A stretch of DNA of 56,314 nt from Magnetospirillum molischianum DSM 120 (GTDB lineage Bacteria > Pseudomonadota > Alphaproteobacteria > Rhodospirillales > Magnetospirillaceae), in the NCBI RefSeq assembly GCF_000294655.1, contig NZ_CAHP01000035.1, positions 38,551-94,864 of the forward strand, read 5' to 3'. Positions 44,255 through 52,647 of this stretch are shown here, in pieces. The notes beneath the pieces were generated by a model. The model was given only the letters and a program-made list of their open reading frames with translations, was not told the origin of the DNA and searched no databases. The translations under genes and the position numbers were made by a program. Every line of letters begins with the position of its first letter. The stretch's first letter is position 1.

Positions 44255-45505
44255 TCAATTTTTCGAGCCGGCGACCCAGCGGAGGCCCCAGCGATATGCC
44301 TTATCCATGTCCAGATGACCGCGGAAATACTGCTCCTCCTTGGTCACCTTCAGCTTGCCCTTGTCGTTCTCGATCAGGGCGATGGCACACATCCCCTGTC
44401 CGGACGCGGGATTGTCGAGCCGCACCTCAATGTCGTGCTGGCCAGGAACTTTCACAGTCGCCACGCCGTCGGCGGCCGCCCAGTTCGGGACGCCCTCGTA
44501 GATGAACGCAAACACGAGGATCCGTTTGATCTTTGACAGCTTGTCGCCATTGATGCGGATATTCTCTCCCTGGGCGATTGCCCCGGTGCGGTCGTCGCCA
44601 GCGTGCCGAATGAACGGCTCGCTGCGGTACTCGCCCCAGGCCTCGCCGAGCGCCTGGATGACGCCCTTGTCGCCGTCCTCCAGCTCCCAGAGACAGCCAA
44701 GGTCGAGATCGATACCCTTGTTCCCACCCAGAATCCTGCCCAGGAAGCCGCCCTTCTTTTCAGGTCTCTGGTTCCAGTTCAGGTTGAAGACAATCTCGCC
44801 GAAGCCTTCGCCAGCCTTCTTCTCAAGAGAGACGGACTGGCCCCGTTTCTCCAGGGTGACCTTGGTTAGGCTGACCGGCTTGGGCGCAGGTGGTGGCGGA
44901 GGAGGAGCCGGTTTCTCCTGCACGGGCGGAGGCGTCGAGGCATCGTCAGCGACGTCCACACCGTATTGGCGGGCCAATGGGGCCAAGCCGCCGACGAAGC
45001 CCTGCCCGACCGCCCGGATCTTCCATTGGCCGTTCCGGCGGTACACCTTGGCGAGGGTGATCGCCGTCTCCTTCATGCCCGCGACAGGCAGATCAAAGCG
45101 GGCGACCTCATGACCCGAGGACGGGTCAACGAGGCGGGCGAACACGCCCGTGAGGCTGCCGAAGCTCTGCCCACGGACCTGCCCCTCGTGGAGGGTCACG
45201 CAGACGTCAATGGACTCCACGTCGGCCGACACCTTGCCGGGCTCGACCTCGAACGCCTGCACGTCTGAGGCAAAACCGGTCGGGGGGGAAGGCAGGAAGC
45301 GGACGGACCCGTCCGGTGAGGATTGAGCCCCGTAGAAGACGAAATACCCATCGTCTGGAACCTTCCCGTCCGCCTTGACCATGAAGACCGAGGCGTCGAT
45401 CTCCATCCCGGCCACGGACTTTGGCTCCCATCCGACCGCGACCAGTATCCGGCTACATTCGGGGATGCCGACATTCGCGCCCGGCGTCAGGACTACCACC
45501 GCCAT
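44255..45505 (-). CDS. terA: TerA-like protein with two TerD-fold domains
   Basis: This 416-aa protein has an N-terminal TerD-like domain (residues 1-190; ILVAVGWEPKS, EIDASVFMV, AITLAKVYRRNGQWKIRAVG). A proline-rich linker follows (TPPPVQEKPAPPPPPPAPKP). The C-terminal TerA domain (about 215-416) has FNLNWNQRPEKKGGFLGR, LDLGCLWEL and RHAGDDRTGAI. The N-terminal domain lacks the canonical GDNxTGxGxGDDE loop, while its second domain keeps an acidic GDDRTG. TerA proteins usually are about this size. The gene is 24 bases from the upstream TerZ-like gene. Confidence 0.93.
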   Translation of the reverse strand: MAVVVLTPGANVGIPECSRILVAVGWEPKSVAGMEIDASVFMVKADGKVPDDGYFVFYGAQSSPDGSVRFLPSPPTGFASDVQAFEVEPGKVSADVESIDVCVTLHEGQVRGQSFGSLTGVFARLVDPSSGHEVARFDLPVAGMKETAITLAKVYRRNGQWKIRAVGQGFVGGLAPLARQYGVDVADDASTPPPVQEKPAPPPPPPAPKPVSLTKVTLEKRGQSVSLEKKAGEGFGEIVFNLNWNQRPEKKGGFLGRILGGNKGIDLDLGCLWELEDGDKGVIQALGEAWGEYRSEPFIRHAGDDRTGAIAQGENIRINGDKLSKIKRILVFAFIYEGVPNWAAADGVATVKVPGQHDIEVRLDNPASGQGMCAIALIENDKGKLKVTKEEQYFRGHLDMDKAYRWGLRWVAGSKN

Positions 45506-45529
45506 TCGTCTCCCCCCCTCTCGCGGCCC

Positions 45530-46111
45530 TTAGAGGGCCGACTGGATCGTCGGCATCATGTCGTGGAAGGTGCGGCCGGTCGTCTTCTCGCCGATCGCGT
45601 GGATCTTCCACTCTTCATTGTGTCGGTAGATCTTGGCCATCACCAAGCCGGTGTGGGAACCAGCCTCACCGAGGGCGAATTTTGCCAACTCCTTGCCGGA
45701 CACTTCGTCCACCACCCGGCAGTAGGCGTTCGCCACCTTGTCGAAGGACTGGCCGCGGAACGAGTTGACAGTGAAGACCAGCGACTTGACGGTCGCAGGC
45801 AGTTTCGACAGGTCGACCTTGATAGTCTCATCGTCGCCGTCGCCCGCGCCGGTGAGGTTGTCGCCGGTGTGGACGATGGCACCACTCATGCCCTTGAGCT
45901 GGCGGAACCAGATCTCGTCCACTTGCTTGCCGGTCTCATCGAAAACTAGGCAGGACGCATCTAGGTCTATGTCCTCGTTGCCGCCGAAGAGGCCTCCGAG
46001 GAGGCCTCCCTTCTTGGCGACATCCCAGCCGAGTCCCATGAAAATACGGGTCAGGGAGGTGCCGTCCTTGGACAGGCTGACCTTCTGGCCCTTCGTGAGA
46101 GAGACGGTCAT
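45530..46111 (-). CDS. terZ: TerZ/TerD-family protein
   Basis: This 193-aa TerD-superfamily protein starts MTVSLTKGQKVSLSKDGTSL. A short insert (KKGGLLGGLFGGNEDIDLDASCLVF) before the DLDAS block is typical of TerZ. The Ca-binding loop is GDNLTGAGDGDDETI. The C-terminus is KIYRHNEEWKIHAIGEKTTG and a short tail. It is the second gene of the operon, 10 bases from the first, with ribosome site AAGGGGGCC. Confidence 0.93.
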   Translation of the reverse strand: MTVSLTKGQKVSLSKDGTSLTRIFMGLGWDVAKKGGLLGGLFGGNEDIDLDASCLVFDETGKQVDEIWFRQLKGMSGAIVHTGDNLTGAGDGDDETIKVDLSKLPATVKSLVFTVNSFRGQSFDKVANAYCRVVDEVSGKELAKFALGEAGSHTGLVMAKIYRHNEEWKIHAIGEKTTGRTFHDMMPTIQSAL

Positions 46112-46121
46112 GTCGGCCCCC

Positions 46122-46700
46122 TTAACCGATGTTGACGCCGAAATTCTTGGCGAGCGGGCCGAGGCCGTCGGCGAAGCCCTGGCCTATGGCCTTGAACTTC
46201 CACTCGCCGCCGTTGCGGTAGATCTCACCGAAGATCATCGCCGTTTCGGTCGAGTAGTCCTCAGACAAATCGTAGCGAGCGATCTCCTTGCCGTCGGCCT
46301 TATTGACGACCCGGATATAGGCGTTGGCGACCTGGCCGAAATTCTGCTTGCGGGCCTCGGCCTCGTGAATCGTCACCGAGAAGGCGACCTTCAGCACGTC
46401 GGCGGGAACATTGGACAGGTTGATCGAGACGACCTCGTCGTCGCCATCGCCCGAGCCGGTCTGGTTGTCGCCTTGGTGAACGATCGAGCCGTCGGCGGAG
46501 GTTTTGTTGTTGTAGAAGATGAAGTCGGCGTCGCTACGGACCTTCCCCCCTTCGTTCAGCAGGAATGCCGAGGCGTCGAGGTCGAACGCAGAGCCGTCGG
46601 TGACACGGGCGTCCCAGCCCAGGCCGACGTCGATGGCGGTGAGGCCGGGGGCCTCCTTGGTCAGGGAGACGTTACCGCCCTTCGACAGCGAAACAGCCAT
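46122..46700 (-). CDS. terD: TerD-family calcium-binding stress protein, first in operon
   Basis: This 192-aa protein starts at ATG 46700; the longer frame upstream reads through the leader and is not TerD-like. It has [42 protein letters not shown], Ca loop [15 protein letters not shown] and [21 protein letters not shown]. It is the first gene of the leftward ter operon, preceded by a leader with a hairpin. It is a close paralogue of the TerD at 41953. Confidence 0.96.
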   Translation of the reverse strand: MAVSLSKGGNVSLTKEAPGLTAIDVGLGWDARVTDGSAFDLDASAFLLNEGGKVRSDADFIFYNNKTSADGSIVHQGDNQTGSGDGDDEVVSINLSNVPADVLKVAFSVTIHEAEARKQNFGQVANAYIRVVNKADGKEIARYDLSEDYSTETAMIFGEIYRNGGEWKFKAIGQGFADGLGPLAKNFGVNIG

Positions 46701-46758
46701 TGGATAACTCCGACATTGTCGTTGAAGAAAGAAACCAGGAAAAAAAACCGCAAAAGAT

Positions 46759-46773
46759 CCTCCGTTCCGGAGG
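46759..46773 (-). promoter_or_regulatory. Hairpin and T-rich stretch in ter operon leader
   Basis: About 60 bases before terD, the minus strand has CCTCCG-GAA-CGGAGG followed by ATCTTTTGCGGTTTTTTT. This looks like a small intrinsic terminator or attenuator placed in the 5' leader in the direction of ter transcription. It could also simply end a transcript that comes from the upstream PRTase-CitE operon. The start of transcription is not known. Confidence 0.45.
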
Positions 46774-47329
46774 CTGCGCCAAGGAACACGCGGCCACCGA
46801 AAGTTGATGGATTTTCGCAGTCCCGGTAATCGAGTCAAGCCGTATTAGCGTTTCGGTAGCACATGAGGTTTCCCCTCCACGGCCCCGACGATACCCCTCA
46901 GGACGCGGCGTATTACCGGCATACGCCCCTTGCTATACGACGTGTGGACATGGCCGACGGGGCCGGAGCGATGTGGCACCGCCATCTCCTGGCATATACA
47001 ATCTAACCGTGTGGCGATTATTGTCAGGGGGACAGGAGTTGAAGGTCAAGCTCAACCCAGGGTTATCGAACACCGACGACGCGCTCGACGTTCGTCCATA
47101 GGGTGACCCATTCCAACCCGTGTCCGCCCCCAGCAGAGGCGGAAGGCGGTCTCGGAGCGCAGGGACGCCTTCGAGTCGGAGGACGTCCTCGTCTAGCTGA
47201 TGGGCGGGCCGGAGGTCATGGGCACGGTCGACTGCAAACACGAGATCAACGGCGAGCGTTTGAACTTCCGCGCTCGCTTACTACGCCGAACGATCTTCTG
47301 TGCCCATCAGTACACACCCATTAAGTACG
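46774..47329. other. Gap between the two Ter operons
   Basis: No gene is supported in these 556 bases. Both strands have open frames up to about 100 codons without ribosome sites. On the plus strand, pieces such as ERRDAFESEDVLV, a TAG, then LMGGPEVMGTVDCKHEINGE look coding-like, so a decayed gene of unknown type is possible. The promoter of the leftward ter operon is expected at the low-coordinate end. Confidence 0.4.
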
Positions 47330-48244
47330 TCACAAAACCACCGGCAGCCTGTCCAGGAACGTCTCCTTCCCTTCGACGCCGTAAACCTCGGACCTCTCGA
47401 CGATCGAACGGGCCCATTCGGAATGGGTGGCTGGCTCGCACATAACCCCGTCCACCTGGAAAACAGCCGGCGCGTCCCCATCGAGCACCCGCCGCGCCAT
47501 TGCCAGGTCCGCGTCGTAGACCCTGTAGTGCCTCTCGATCCGGGAGACCTGGGATGGATGGATCGCCGTCTTGCCCACCAGCCCGTGCTCGACGTCGCGG
47601 ACGACCTCTTCGTTCAGGGTCTCGGCGTCGCCGAAATCGTCGAACACGGGGGCCGTCAGCGGGAAACCGAAAGGCCTGAACGCCGCAACCAGGGACGCCA
47701 CCACCGGTCCCGCGGCAGTGTCGTAAATGGTCCGCCTTGGCCGACGGCGGATTCCGAGCAGGTTCAGCAGGTCGTTGCCACCGATCCGGACCGCGAGGAT
47801 TCGCTTCATGATGGCGGGCTCGGACATGGCCGCGCGCAGGTCGGCGATGGCCGCAGGGTCGAACGCCTCCTTGGTCTCCACGGTCGGCATCATCAGGAAC
47901 CGCTCCGGGACCATGGCCGCGTAGGAGGCTAGGCTGTCCCGGGTAACCTTGGGCAGGACGAAGCCGTCGATCCGCCCGACCCCCGTCATCTCCAGGATGC
48001 GACCGAGTACCTCGGCGTTCCGGGGTCGGATGAAGACGAGGGGATGCTCCGTCGCGATCTGCGGAAGGCACTCCCTCAGGTTCCCCAGGGCGGCCTCGAC
48101 CTGGCTCGGCTTGATGCTGTCCTCGGTGCAGAGGATGACGGATTTGAGTCCGGGGTACCGCTCGCCGTTGGCCACGGCCGCGAGGTCAGGGCGGGTGGCG
48201 GGCACGTAGAGGCTCGCACCGAGGCGAAGATGCGAGATGGTCAT
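47330..48244 (-). CDS. CitE-like HpcH/HpaI aldolase family protein
   Basis: This 304-aa protein has the (beta/alpha)8 aldolase/citrate lyase beta-like pattern: LGASLYVPATRPDL, VILCTEDSI, VFIRPRNAEV, GFVLPKVTR and a C-terminal GKTAIHPSQVSRI segment. ATG 48244 overlaps the StiP stop (ATGA). CitE-like proteins of this subgroup are a known partner in the Ter-associated metabolite operon (as described by Anantharaman, Iyer and Aravind). Its substrate is unknown. It is the last gene of the four-gene operon. Confidence 0.87.
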   Translation of the reverse strand: MTISHLRLGASLYVPATRPDLAAVANGERYPGLKSVILCTEDSIKPSQVEAALGNLRECLPQIATEHPLVFIRPRNAEVLGRILEMTGVGRIDGFVLPKVTRDSLASYAAMVPERFLMMPTVETKEAFDPAAIADLRAAMSEPAIMKRILAVRIGGNDLLNLLGIRRRPRRTIYDTAAGPVVASLVAAFRPFGFPLTAPVFDDFGDAETLNEEVVRDVEHGLVGKTAIHPSQVSRIERHYRVYDADLAMARRVLDGDAPAVFQVDGVMCEPATHSEWARSIVERSEVYGVEGKETFLDRLPVVL

Positions 48245-49332
48245 GCGTCCCCCAAAGTCTTGATCACGGCGCACGCGCCGTACGGAAGGCCGGGATCGGC
48301 CTCCACCGCCACGCCTCTTTCGGCCGCGAGGAACATCAGGTGCCCGACGTCGCGGGCGTTAGGGTCGCGGATGAACAGCCGTTCCGGCATCCGCCGCAGC
48401 AGGGCCCGCGTGGCCTCGCCGATACCCGGCTTGATCCTGTTCCTGTCCTTCGCCCCTGTCTGGACGAGCATCGACTCCACGAATGCCGTGGACACTGCGG
48501 CGGTCCGCGACCGCTCTTCGCGGCTCCACGACGCCGGCTCGGCGTTGTGGAGGCAGGCGAGCACGTCCTCCATCTGGTCGTCTACGTACCAGCGGCTCAG
48601 GTCCATGTCTGCGAGGTAGTCCAGCACTACGCATCCGTGGAAGTCACCCGGCCCGACCACCTCGTCGTTCAGAACCGTGCGGCTGACGAGCCCCGAGACG
48701 ACGCCGTTCAGGATCGCAGAGGGGATGACATAATCTTCGTCGCCGGCGGCGAGGTCGGCCACGCCCGCAAGGTCGGACAGAACGCACAGGGGGGCCCCGG
48801 CAAGGTCCGGAATGTCGTTGGAGATGGCCTTGGCGAGCTCGGAGCCTATCGCCCCCTTGCCCGTCCAGCCATCCACGAAGACCACGTCCGACGCGGAATG
48901 TCTGCCAAGGATCGCCCGCATGGCCACCAGATCGATGCCCCTGTCGCGGATGATGGAGATCGAGTAGTGAGTCGCCTTCCGCCCCAACGCGGCGAGCGCC
49001 CGCTTCAGCAGCACACCGACGGGCGTTCCCGCCCGGGCAAGACTAACCAAGACGGTCTCGTCGGCTCCCCGCAGGGCCAGCGCCTTCGCCAGTCGGGCGA
49101 CGTCGCGACCAACGCGGGCGCGATTCACCTCGAAGGCCTCGCGGAAGGCGCGCATATATTCGCGCGTCGGGGCCCTCTCCGGGGCGAGCATCTCGCTGTA
49201 ATGCCTCCGGCCGCTCTGGATCGCCGCCTCCTTCTCCTCGACGTCGACGCACGGCAGGACGACCGCCTTGAGTAGGAACGTGACGTCCGCGGGGTCGTAG
49301 CTCCCGCTGAACCCGTCCTCCAAACCCATCAT
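48241..49332 (-). CDS. StiP-family protein (PRTase-like with PELOTA-type C-terminus)
   Basis: This 363-aa protein matches the family named 'cysteine protease StiP', which sequence analysis places with phosphoribosyltransferases. The PRPP-loop-like block is VVFVDGWTGKGAIGSELAK. The N-terminal part has YSISIIRDRGIDLVAM and VSLARAGTPVGVLLKR. The C-terminal domain (RNRIKPGIGEATRALLRRMPERLFIRD) is similar to PELOTA-type RNA-binding domains. Protease activity is not evident from residues here. It overlaps genes on both sides (ATGA on each), so it is tightly coupled with HAD and CitE. Confidence 0.85.
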   Translation of the reverse strand: MMGLEDGFSGSYDPADVTFLLKAVVLPCVDVEEKEAAIQSGRRHYSEMLAPERAPTREYMRAFREAFEVNRARVGRDVARLAKALALRGADETVLVSLARAGTPVGVLLKRALAALGRKATHYSISIIRDRGIDLVAMRAILGRHSASDVVFVDGWTGKGAIGSELAKAISNDIPDLAGAPLCVLSDLAGVADLAAGDEDYVIPSAILNGVVSGLVSRTVLNDEVVGPGDFHGCVVLDYLADMDLSRWYVDDQMEDVLACLHNAEPASWSREERSRTAAVSTAFVESMLVQTGAKDRNRIKPGIGEATRALLRRMPERLFIRDPNARDVGHLMFLAAERGVAVEADPGLPYGACAVIKTLGDA

Positions 49333-50090
49333 TCCTTTTCCCCCGTCCAGGATGCCGCGAGCGGCGTCTGCCAGGATAAGACGGACACGATCTGGGATTT
49401 ACTAGGGGCGACCGCGTAATCGCACAATTCCATGAAGCCGACGTCGGTCAGACTGTCACCGACGCCGACGGTCAGGACGGGTCCACCGCCCACGAAACGC
49501 TCCAGGAAGAAGGCCACCGCCGGGGCCTTCCCCAGGAACGGCGGCAGCAGGGCCATGTTGTTGCCGTTCAGGTGGATGGTCCAGCCTTCCGGGACCGCAG
49601 GCGAAACCGCAGTGGCCAAGCGGGCCATGTCCCCGCCATCCACAGCGTTGTGCTTGACCGAGATATACAGAGGCAGCCCGGCGTCACGGATGATCCGGTG
49701 GCGGACGTCCACGCGGTGGTCGGCGGCGGCGGCGACCGTGCCCAACAGCCCCTCCATGACGGCTTCCGTCCCGCCAGCGGCGTCAGCCATGCGCCCGTGC
49801 CACTCGGGCTCGGGCTTGCCGTCAGCGTCCAGGATCACGCCGCCGAACGAGCAGATCGCCCGCATGCCCAACGGGAGCGTCACTCTCAGAAAGGCGTCGA
49901 TGCTACGTCCGGTGACGGGGACGACCAAGGCGTCTTTGGCGAGCCAGTCCAGGAAGGCCTCCTGGCGGCCGCAGCGGAACGACAACGGGTTGCCATCCCG
50001 ATCCACGGCGGCGAGGCGGTCGGCATGCGGGTTCTTCCGCTGGGTCTGGAAAAGGGTGTCGTCGAGGTCGACAAAGACGACGCGCCGCAT
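49329..50090 (-). CDS. HAD-superfamily phosphatase
   Basis: This 253-aa protein starts at ATG 50090; a longer frame upstream is antisense to the PRTase gene. It has the HAD motifs: motif I MRRVVFVDLDDTLF, motif II VVPVTGRS, and motif IV VGVGDSLTDVGFM, with a Cof-like cap in between. It probably removes phosphate from a sugar or nucleotide intermediate made by the neighbouring PRTase proteins. It overlaps StiP by 4 bases (ATGA) and starts one base after the PRTase stop. Confidence 0.9.
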   Translation of the reverse strand: MRRVVFVDLDDTLFQTQRKNPHADRLAAVDRDGNPLSFRCGRQEAFLDWLAKDALVVPVTGRSIDAFLRVTLPLGMRAICSFGGVILDADGKPEPEWHGRMADAAGGTEAVMEGLLGTVAAAADHRVDVRHRIIRDAGLPLYISVKHNAVDGGDMARLATAVSPAVPEGWTIHLNGNNMALLPPFLGKAPAVAFFLERFVGGGPVLTVGVGDSLTDVGFMELCDYAVAPSKSQIVSVLSWQTPLAASWTGEKE

Positions 50091-50091
50091 G

Positions 50092-51285
50092 TCAGCCTCC
50101 GGAGTTGTTGAAGAAAACGGGTTCGGCCCCGAGGGCCGCGATGAGGCCTTCCTGGGCGGTCTCGGGCGGGGTCTCGTAGCAGACGAGAATACGGTCGTAC
50201 TGCCTGGGGCGGACGGAATAGAGGAAGTTGGGGATGCCATCCCGGTATGCGTCGGGGAATTCAAGTATCCCGTGAACGTCGTTGCCCTCCATAATCGGCG
50301 AGCGGGTCGTCGCCTGCACCATGACGTCCGCCCCCATCGCCGAGAGGCGGCGGGCAAGCTGGAACGGAGGATAGACGAACTCCCCGGTGCCGAGCACCAG
50401 AATGCGTTCCACGGGCTTCGCCTCAATCGCCGTCACATGATCCGGCAACGGGTGGGGTTCCCGCAGCCCGGTGCGGCCCCAGTTGACGGGGATCAGGGAA
50501 TCCTTGAAACCGCCATCTCCGGTCACGTCCGGCATCCTCGGCAGCGGGGCGTCGGAGGGGACGAAGGAATAGTGCCCCTCCAGCAGGGAGACGAAGTCCG
50601 TCCGGGCGGGCATCGCATCACGGATCTCCTCCCGCCTCACCTCGCCCATCCAGTCGGTGATGGTGACACAGACGATCCGGGACAGGCCCGGCATGTGCCG
50701 CCGACACGCCTCGGCGAGGGCAACGAACGTCGATCCCGTGGACGCCTCATCGTCCACCAGGACCAGTGTCCGGCAGATCGCGAACAAGTCGGCGTCTGCG
50801 GGGTGGGCCGGTTCGTGGATCAGATGCCCGGTGGCATGACTGTGACTCTCCTCGAAGGTCGAGAGCAGCCGGTGGCCCGCCAAGTGGTAGCGGGTCGAGT
50901 GGATGAACAGCAGGTCGCCCCGTTTGGACATGGTCCGCCAGGCGTCGTGAACGCCGTGCCCGAGTGCAATGGCCGTCTCGGCCATCCCGACCACGACGGC
51001 GGGGCCGGGAAGACCAGCTGGCAGCCTCGCCGCCAACCTGCGGTGGACCATACGCATGGTGGCGGGCCGGACGGGAATATGGCGGCCCAGAACGCGGCTG
51101 ACGAAAAGAAACGGACGCTTTGGGTTCCTGCGGCTAGCAAAGCCACACAAGGCGTCGAGGGGCAGGTCACCACGGTCCACCGCCACACGAAGCTCGCCTC
51201 CGGCAAGTTTGACCGAGGCGGCCCTGGGAGGTTCCATGGCGGCCACGGGCCGACTTCGGCAGTCGGTCGCCAAGATGGTGTCCAT
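50092..51285 (-). CDS. Ter-associated phosphoribosyltransferase with TRSP domain
   Basis: This 397-aa protein has an N-terminal PRTase-like domain (VVVGMAETAIALGHGVHDAW, then the PRPP motif LVLVDDEASTGSTF about residue 175) preceded by the family mark RPFLFVSRVLGRHIPVRP. A C-terminal TRSP-type domain (about 285-397) has ILVLGTGEFVYPPFQLARRL and YDRILVCYETPPETAQEGL. It is the first gene of the leftward metabolite operon. ATG 51285 is about 20 codons before the conserved domain; the upstream gap holds the promoter. Confidence 0.88.
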   Translation of the reverse strand: MDTILATDCRSRPVAAMEPPRAASVKLAGGELRVAVDRGDLPLDALCGFASRRNPKRPFLFVSRVLGRHIPVRPATMRMVHRRLAARLPAGLPGPAVVVGMAETAIALGHGVHDAWRTMSKRGDLLFIHSTRYHLAGHRLLSTFEESHSHATGHLIHEPAHPADADLFAICRTLVLVDDEASTGSTFVALAEACRRHMPGLSRIVCVTITDWMGEVRREEIRDAMPARTDFVSLLEGHYSFVPSDAPLPRMPDVTGDGGFKDSLIPVNWGRTGLREPHPLPDHVTAIEAKPVERILVLGTGEFVYPPFQLARRLSAMGADVMVQATTRSPIMEGNDVHGILEFPDAYRDGIPNFLYSVRPRQYDRILVCYETPPETAQEGLIAALGAEPVFFNNSGG

Positions 51286-51442
51286 GGCCTCCCCCTCGGC
51301 ACCAGCAGTGCCAGCGTCTTTGATCTGGATTCGGCGTTTTTTAGGTAGGTTTCCAGCACCAAAACGCTAACAAAACGGCCGAAAGCAATCAAGGAGACCT
51401 ACGGACACCGCTCCGCGGTCTCTGTCCGTCGTCCGTCGGTAA
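51286..51442. other. Upstream region of the PRTase operon
   Basis: This non-coding stretch must contain the promoter for the four-gene leftward operon. No clear operator is visible. The phage-derived remnant starts immediately after it. Confidence 0.45.
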
Positions 51443-51857
51443 TCCCCCCTTCAAGGCGGCATCGCCCGCACCATCGGCTGGGCACTGGCAGGTGTGACGT
51501 ATAGCGTCACACTGAGCCGCACCACGGGGGACGAATACGACCCCAGCACCGTGAATGTAACCCCAGGGGTCACTAAAGACCTTCAAGGCCAAGGGGCTGA
51601 TTGAGAATTAGGGCGCCTATTAATTGGCGAACCAGTTGGTCGCCGCAGGGGATCGCCGCGTCTCGATTGTGGCAACCGCCCTGAAGACTGACCCGTCCCC
51701 TGGCGACACCTTGACGGCAGACGGTCAGACCTGGACCGTCATCGCAGTATCGTCAGACCCGGCGAAGGCCGTGTGGGTTGTTGCTGGTTCGCTGATGGAT
51801 GCCGCCCCCGCTCAGCACGGATTGGGGCGGCGCTATCGGCAAACTGCGAACACATGA
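51443..51857 (+). pseudogene. Phage structural gene remnant
   Basis: Two frames together resemble a small phage virion-type protein. The first reads GGIARTIGWALAG, VTYSVTLSRTTGDEYDP and VTKDLQGQGAD, then a TGA. The next frame continues NQLVAAGDRRVSIVATALK, TDPSPGDTLTADGQTWTVI. The 'AGDRRVxIxAxxL ... PxxGDxLTxDGxxWTV' pattern is seen in phage head-tail or minor capsid accessory proteins. A stop and one frame change, with no other phage genes around, show that it is a leftover. The second piece may be opened by TTG 51624. Confidence 0.55.
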
Positions 51858-51947
51858 CTCAATGCCATCACAAAATATATTTTTGATTGATCACGTAGAT
51901 ATGAAGACGCAACCTTTAAATAGTGACCCAAAACATGGACCGCGAAG

Positions 51948-52503
51948 ATGGCGAGTACGATTGGCATTCGAGTTTATCGCATTGGCGTGAATGAACGCGG
52001 GAATAGCGCCCTGCTCCCGTTAAACAGCAACAACCTAAAAACTTCAGCCCCTAAATTCATCTCAAATTTTATCAATGAACATGCCGCAGTTATCAAAAAT
52101 AATGAATTAGAACGAACTTGGTACTTTGAGATAAAAATGAAGATAGCATCGGAAGCAGCCAGGGCTACTTTCACTACAGAACATTTGGTTTCGAGAGCAA
52201 CCTTATTGATACAAAAAAGCCGCAATTATCGCAGATAAGGTAACAGATGTTGAGGAAATACCTCTTTATTGCGAATTCCGGTGTCCAGAAAAGGGGAAAT
52301 TCGGTCTAGTTGCATTTCAATTTTTCCAAGGCCGCTCATGCATCAACCTCGTCATGTCGTGCATGAAGGACCGCTTTGAAAAAGCAAACCCGGGGCACGT
52401 TCTATCATTCAAAAAATTACAGCCGAATGATGTGCGCGGTAGCGCATACGCCTCTGCACCTGTCAGGCAATTGCAACTGGACACTTCCGGAAACCAGCCT
52501 TGA
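51948..52503 (+). pseudogene. Multiply frameshifted gene of unknown function
   Basis: ATG 51948 opens MASTIGIRVYRIGVNERGN, which continues to SEAARA. The following residues make sense only in other frames: GYFHYRTFGFESNLIDTKK, then RNYRR, then KVTDVEEIPLYCEFRCPEKG and FGLVAFQFFQGRSCINLVMS. Reading one extra G at AGGGC (about 52166) and changes around 52215-52230 restores a protein of about 180 residues that ends at 52503. The 'GxExGFESxLxD ... K/RxVTxxEExPLYxxFxxP' layout resembles an uncharacterised family found near mobile elements. The region is AT-rich against its neighbours, which suggests transfer. Confidence 0.5.
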
Positions 52504-52530
52504 CCGGCCGATGTAGCAGTAACGGGGGGA

Positions 52531-52647
52531 GTGGTGGCCCGGGTCATTGAGATGAAGACCGTCGTCAAGGTGCATCTGCCTTCCGCCACCCCATACCAGG
52601 ATATCTTGCGCCTCGTCCTTGGGCGGCTGCCGCGACTGGTCACCTGA
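52531..52647 (+). mobile_element. Transposase C-terminal-like remnant
   Basis: A 38-codon frame reads VVARVIEMKTVVKVHLPSAT, PYQDILRLVLGRLPRLVT then stop. This resembles the C-terminal tail of a DDE transposase, possibly of the IS1380 group (VKVHLPxxxPxQxxLRxxLxRL). No catalytic domain or terminal inverted repeat is seen. It points to past insertion in this debris region. Confidence 0.45.

Noticed and set aside
46933..47241. 102-codon minus-strand open frame between the Ter operons
   Set aside because: No ribosome site and low-complexity, Pro/Arg-rich sequence; the opposite strand shows more coding-like pieces.
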